From Collinsella sp. CAG:166 (GTDB lineage Bacteria > Actinomycetota > Coriobacteriia > Coriobacteriales > Coriobacteriaceae): 8,352 nt of DNA. The DNA lies in assembly GCA_000434535.1 (NCBI GenBank), contig FR878605.1, forward strand, positions 1 through 8,352, read 5' to 3'. Each line of letters starts with the position of its first letter. The stretch's first letter is position 1. The notes beneath the pieces are model-generated. The model was not told where the DNA came from. It did no database searches and was given only the letters and a program-made list of their open reading frames with translations. Shown in pieces: positions 6,069 to 8,352 of this stretch. Both the position numbers and the translations under genes were made by a program.

Positions 6069-6106
6069 GGACGTTCCTTTTCTGCCGGCGGTTGGGGACA
6101 CTCCTT
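6068..6106 (+). repeat. Imperfect direct repeat, GGGAC-NN-TCCTT, after the acetyltransferase gene
   Basis: GGGACGTTCCTT (6068-6079) and GGGACACTCCTT (6095-6106) match at 10 of 12 bases and are 27 bp apart. The first copy begins on the last base of the acetyltransferase stop codon. Sequences of the GGGACGTTCCTT type recall REP-like elements mobilised by REP-associated tyrosine transposases in related genomes; that link is from memory and unverified. No transposase gene is in the window. Confidence 0.4.
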
Positions 6107-6132
6107 GGTAATTGGTGCATCGGAGCGCTTAG

Positions 6133-6158
6133 ACATACAGTTTTTCGATTCCGTATGT
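6133..6158 (+). promoter_or_regulatory. Inverted repeat ACATAC-N14-GTATGT upstream of htpG, possible operator
   Basis: ACATAC (6133-6138) and GTATGT (6153-6158) are perfect inverted copies 20 bp apart start to start, in an AT-rich stretch just upstream of the likely htpG promoter. The spacing would suit a dimeric regulator. It does not match the CIRCE element (TTAGCACTC-N9-GAGTGCTAA) or the HspR site (CTTGAGT-N7-ACTCAAG), the two common heat-shock operators. The function is inference. Confidence 0.3.
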
Positions 6159-6186
6159 ATATATGCGCGCTAATGGGTTATAAAAT
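6156..6186 (+). promoter_or_regulatory. Candidate htpG promoter (-10 TATAAA)
   Basis: TATAAA (6179-6184, overlapping TAAAAT at 6181-6186) is the best -10 box in the 202-bp gap before htpG. The -35 region at the right distance (TGTATA, 6156-6161) is poor. An alternative pair is TTAGAC (6129-6134) with TATGTA (6154-6159). Start of transcription near 6192 would give a leader of about 80 nt that contains the hairpin at 6216-6240. Confidence 0.4.
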
Positions 6187-6215
6187 CTAAGTCTGAACAT
6201 AGCAGGTCTGCGATG

Positions 6216-6240
6216 CGGCTCGGGCGACCGGGCCGTTTTT
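6216..6240 (+). terminator. Terminator-like hairpin in the htpG leader
   Basis: CGGCTCGG (6216-6223) pairs with CCGGGCCG (6228-6235) in an 8-bp stem with one T·G wobble, capped by a GCGA tetraloop (6224-6227) and followed directly by TTTTT (6236-6240). This is a canonical intrinsic terminator shape. It lies 30 bp before the htpG start and downstream of the best promoter candidate, so it could end upstream transcription, make a short leader RNA, or act as an attenuator. A 13-codon frame (6213-6254) starting ATG CGG CTC runs through the hairpin with a weak AGG upstream; whether it is translated is unknown. Confidence 0.6.
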
Positions 6241-6270
6241 GTGGGCGGGGGTAGCGCGAAAGGACTGCAC

Positions 6271-8295
6271 ATGCGTCAATTTAAGACCGAGAGCAAAAAA
6301 CTGCTCGACCTCATGATCAACTCCATCTACACCAATAAGGAAATCTTCCTGCGCGAGCTTATCTCTAACGCGAGCGACGCCGTCGACAAGCTCAACTTTA
6401 AGAGCCTGCAGGATCCGAGCGTCAAGATCGACCAGGGCGACCTGGCCATTCGCGTCTCCTTTGATAAGGATGCCCGCACCATCACGATTTCGGATAACGG
6501 TATCGGCATGACCGCCGAGGAGCTCGAGCGCAACCTGGGCACCATCGCCCACTCCGGCTCCGAGGAGTTTAAGACCGAGAACGCCGAGCAGCAGGGCTCC
6601 GATGTCGACATCATCGGTCAGTTTGGCGTGGGCTTCTACTCCGCCTTTATGGTTGCCAGCCACGTAAAGGTCGTCAGCCGCGCCTATGGCGAGGATGTCG
6701 CCCATGTGTGGGAATCCGACGGTCTTGAGGGCTACACCATCGAGGACGGCGAGCGCGCCGAGCACGGTACCGATGTCATCCTGACGCTGCGCGAGAACGA
6801 GAAGCTCGATGCCGACGGCGAGGCCGAGACCTACGATCGCTTCCTGACCGAGTGGGGCCTCAAGAGCCTGATTCAGCAGTACAGCAACTATGTGCGCTAC
6901 CCGATCCAGATGATGGTGTCCAAGAGCCGTCAAAAGCCCAAGCCCGAGGACGCCGGCGACGATTACAAGCCCGAGTACGAGGACTACCAGGAGCTCGAGA
7001 CCGTCAATTCCATGACACCGATCTGGAAGAAGCGCAGCTCCGATGTCGAGCAGAAGGACTACGACGAGTTCTACAAGTCCACGTTCCACGACTTTGACGA
7101 TCCTGCGCGCACCATCAGCTTCCATGCCGAGGGTACGCTCGAGTACGACGCCCTGCTGTTTGTGCCGGGCCGCGCCCCGTTCGATCTGTACAGCAAGGAC
7201 TACGAGAAGGGCCTGGCGCTCTACAGCTCCAACGTTCTGATTATGGAGAAGTGCGACGACCTGCTGCCCGACTACTACAACTTCGTCCGCGGCGTCGTGG
7301 ATTCCGCCGACGTGTCGCTCAACATCTCGCGCGAGACCCTGCAGCAGAACCGTCAGCTCAAGGCCATCGCCAAGCGCGTGGAAAAGAAGATTACCGCCGA
7401 CCTTGAGGATATGCGTGACAACGACCGCGAGGCCTACGAGAAGTTCTTTGAGAACTTTGGCCGCGGTCTTAAGTACGGCATCTACTCGAGCTATGGCATG
7501 AAGGCCGATGAACTCGCCGACCTGTTGCTGTTCTGGTCTGCCAAGGAACAGAAGATGATTACCCTGGCCGAGTATGCCAAGGGCATGCCCGAGGATCAGA
7601 AGGCCATCTACTACGCCGCCGGCGACTCGCGTGAGCGCTTGGCAAAGATGCCCGTGGTAAAGGGCGTGCTCGACCGCGGCTATGACGTGCTGCTGCTGAC
7701 GCAGGATGTGGATGAGTTCACGTTCCAGGCTATGCGTGAATACGTTGCCGCCGATATGCCCAAGATCTACGAGGACGATGCTGCCCGCGAGGCTGCCGAG
7801 AAGGCTGTGGCCGATGGTGCCGAGCCCGAGGTCGAGGATCGTCATCTGGAGCTCAAGAACGTCGCGACCGGTGATCTTGACCTGGCGACCGAGGACGAGA
7901 AGAAGGAGGCCGAGGACGCCACCAAGGAAAACGAGGACCTCTTCAGCGCTATGAAGGAGGCGCTCGGTGACAAGGTCGAGAAAGTTGCCGTGTCCGCGCG
8001 CCTGACCGATGCCCCCGCTTGCATCACCACCGAGGGCCCACTTTCGCTCGAGATGGAGAAGGTGCTCCAGAAGGGACCCGAGGGCGCGCCCGACGGCATG
8101 CCCAAGAGCCAGCGCGTGCTCGAGCTCAACGCCAAGCACCCGGTCTTTGACAAGCTCGTCGCTGCCCAGAAGGCAGGCGACGCCGACAAGATCAAGCAGT
8201 ACTCCGGTCTGCTCTATGACCAGGCTCTGCTGGTCGAGGGCATTTTGCCCGAGGACCCCGTTGCCTTCGCGGCGGCTGTTTGCAACTTGATGTAG
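6271..8295 (+). CDS. htpG: HtpG, bacterial Hsp90 molecular chaperone
   Basis: HtpG is a cytoplasmic, dimeric, ATP-driven chaperone that remodels client proteins with the DnaK system. The 674-residue product has the N-terminal GHKL ATPase domain: RELISNASDA (catalytic E29, N33), SDNGIGM (D75), GQFGVGFYSAFM (116-127) and a TDVILTL strand. The middle domain carries SLNISRETLQQN with R354 and Q358, the residues that contact the ATP gamma-phosphate in the family. A C-terminal dimerisation domain follows, with RLTDAPACITTE. ATG 6271 is chosen because AAGGA (6260-6264) lies 6 bases upstream and MRQFKTESKKLLDLM matches known HtpG starts; a GTG at 6241 in the same frame is less likely. The protein is ~50 residues longer than E. 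coli HtpG (624), mostly through a highly acidic, Lys-rich stretch at about 501-556 between the middle and C-terminal domains. No cytosolic-eukaryote-type MEEVD tail is present, as expected. Confidence 0.97.
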   Translation: MRQFKTESKKLLDLMINSIYTNKEIFLRELISNASDAVDKLNFKSLQDPSVKIDQGDLAIRVSFDKDARTITISDNGIGMTAEELERNLGTIAHSGSEEFKTENAEQQGSDVDIIGQFGVGFYSAFMVASHVKVVSRAYGEDVAHVWESDGLEGYTIEDGERAEHGTDVILTLRENEKLDADGEAETYDRFLTEWGLKSLIQQYSNYVRYPIQMMVSKSRQKPKPEDAGDDYKPEYEDYQELETVNSMTPIWKKRSSDVEQKDYDEFYKSTFHDFDDPARTISFHAEGTLEYDALLFVPGRAPFDLYSKDYEKGLALYSSNVLIMEKCDDLLPDYYNFVRGVVDSADVSLNISRETLQQNRQLKAIAKRVEKKITADLEDMRDNDREAYEKFFENFGRGLKYGIYSSYGMKADELADLLLFWSAKEQKMITLAEYAKGMPEDQKAIYYAAGDSRERLAKMPVVKGVLDRGYDVLLLTQDVDEFTFQAMREYVAADMPKIYEDDAAREAAEKAVADGAEPEVEDRHLELKNVATGDLDLATEDEKKEAEDATKENEDLFSAMKEALGDKVEKVAVSARLTDAPACITTEGPLSLEMEKVLQKGPEGAPDGMPKSQRVLELNAKHPVFDKLVAAQKAGDADKIKQYSGLLYDQALLVEGILPEDPVAFAAAVCNLM

Positions 8296-8331
8296 TTCGG
8301 GGATACGGCACCGTAACTAGATTAGAACGAG

Positions 8332-8352
8332 AGTGGATAATCTCCCACTTTT
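8332..8352 (+). terminator. Probable intrinsic terminator after htpG (runs to the window edge)
   Basis: AGTGG (8332-8336) and CCACT (8345-8349) form a 5-bp stem with an 8-nt loop, followed by a T-run (8349-8352) that reaches the end of the window. It lies 36 bp after the htpG stop. The stem is short and the T-tract is cut off by the window, so strength cannot be judged. Confidence 0.45.

Noticed and set aside
6247..6258. GGGGGTAGCGCG, similar to the ops element (GGCGGTAGCGTG) that recruits RfaH to polysaccharide operons
   Set aside because: It lies before htpG and not before the polysaccharide genes, sits next to the ribosome-binding site, and differs in key bases. A chance match in G-rich DNA is more likely.
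6241..6270. GTG at 6241 as the htpG start, adding 10 residues
   Set aside because: The ribosome-binding site AAGGA at 6260-6264 serves ATG 6271, which also matches known HtpG N-termini. The GTG directly follows the T-tract of a terminator-like hairpin.
6187..8139. A 650-codon open frame on the minus strand opposite htpG
   Set aside because: htpG is unmistakable on the + strand. The antisense product is a low-complexity Leu/Val/Gly-rich sequence, as expected from reverse reading of biased codons.

Overview
The window is about 8.4 kb of GC-rich bacterial chromosome. Seven complete genes and one gene tail all lie on the + strand. The strong G/C bias at third codon positions, the gene content and the protein style suggest a Coriobacteriia actinobacterium, probably Collinsella or a close relative. 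That placement is pattern recognition and was not checked by any search. I see no rRNA, tRNA, CRISPR array, phage gene or intact insertion sequence.

Region 1 (1-3268) is a phosphate-response block. It opens with the last ~21 codons of what looks like a sensor histidine kinase. Next comes pstB, the ATPase of the high-affinity phosphate ABC transporter. An OmpR/PhoB-type response regulator follows, with a PhoR-like histidine kinase only 3 bp downstream. The transporter genes pstS, pstC, pstA and the regulator phoU are not in the window. PstB and the two-component pair probably act together: the Pst transporter reports phosphate supply and the kinase/regulator pair controls the response. A hairpin at about 3294-3322 separates this block from the next.

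Region 2 (3464-5528) is a compact tyrosine-phosphorylation module for extracellular or capsular polysaccharide. It has a Wzz-type membrane adaptor, a BY-kinase with a C-terminal tyrosine cluster, and a PHP-family phosphotyrosine phosphatase. These three normally control polysaccharide chain length and export by cycling phosphate on the kinase tail. No glycosyltransferase, flippase or polymerase gene follows, so the module looks detached from a biosynthesis cluster.

Region 3 (5568-6068) is an ElaA-like GNAT acetyltransferase gene. A near-ideal intrinsic-terminator hairpin (9-bp perfect stem plus T5) lies inside its first ~21 codons. This is the most unusual structure in the window.

Region 4 (6069-8352) begins with a ~200-bp intergenic stretch holding a degenerate direct repeat, a promoter-like AT-rich segment with an inverted repeat, and a second terminator-like hairpin upstream of the start codon. 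It is followed by htpG (bacterial Hsp90), and the window ends in a short terminator-like hairpin. I do not see a new multi-gene system. The points worth following up are regulatory: the terminator inside the acetyltransferase gene, the terminator in the htpG leader, and the paired palindromes upstream of pstB.
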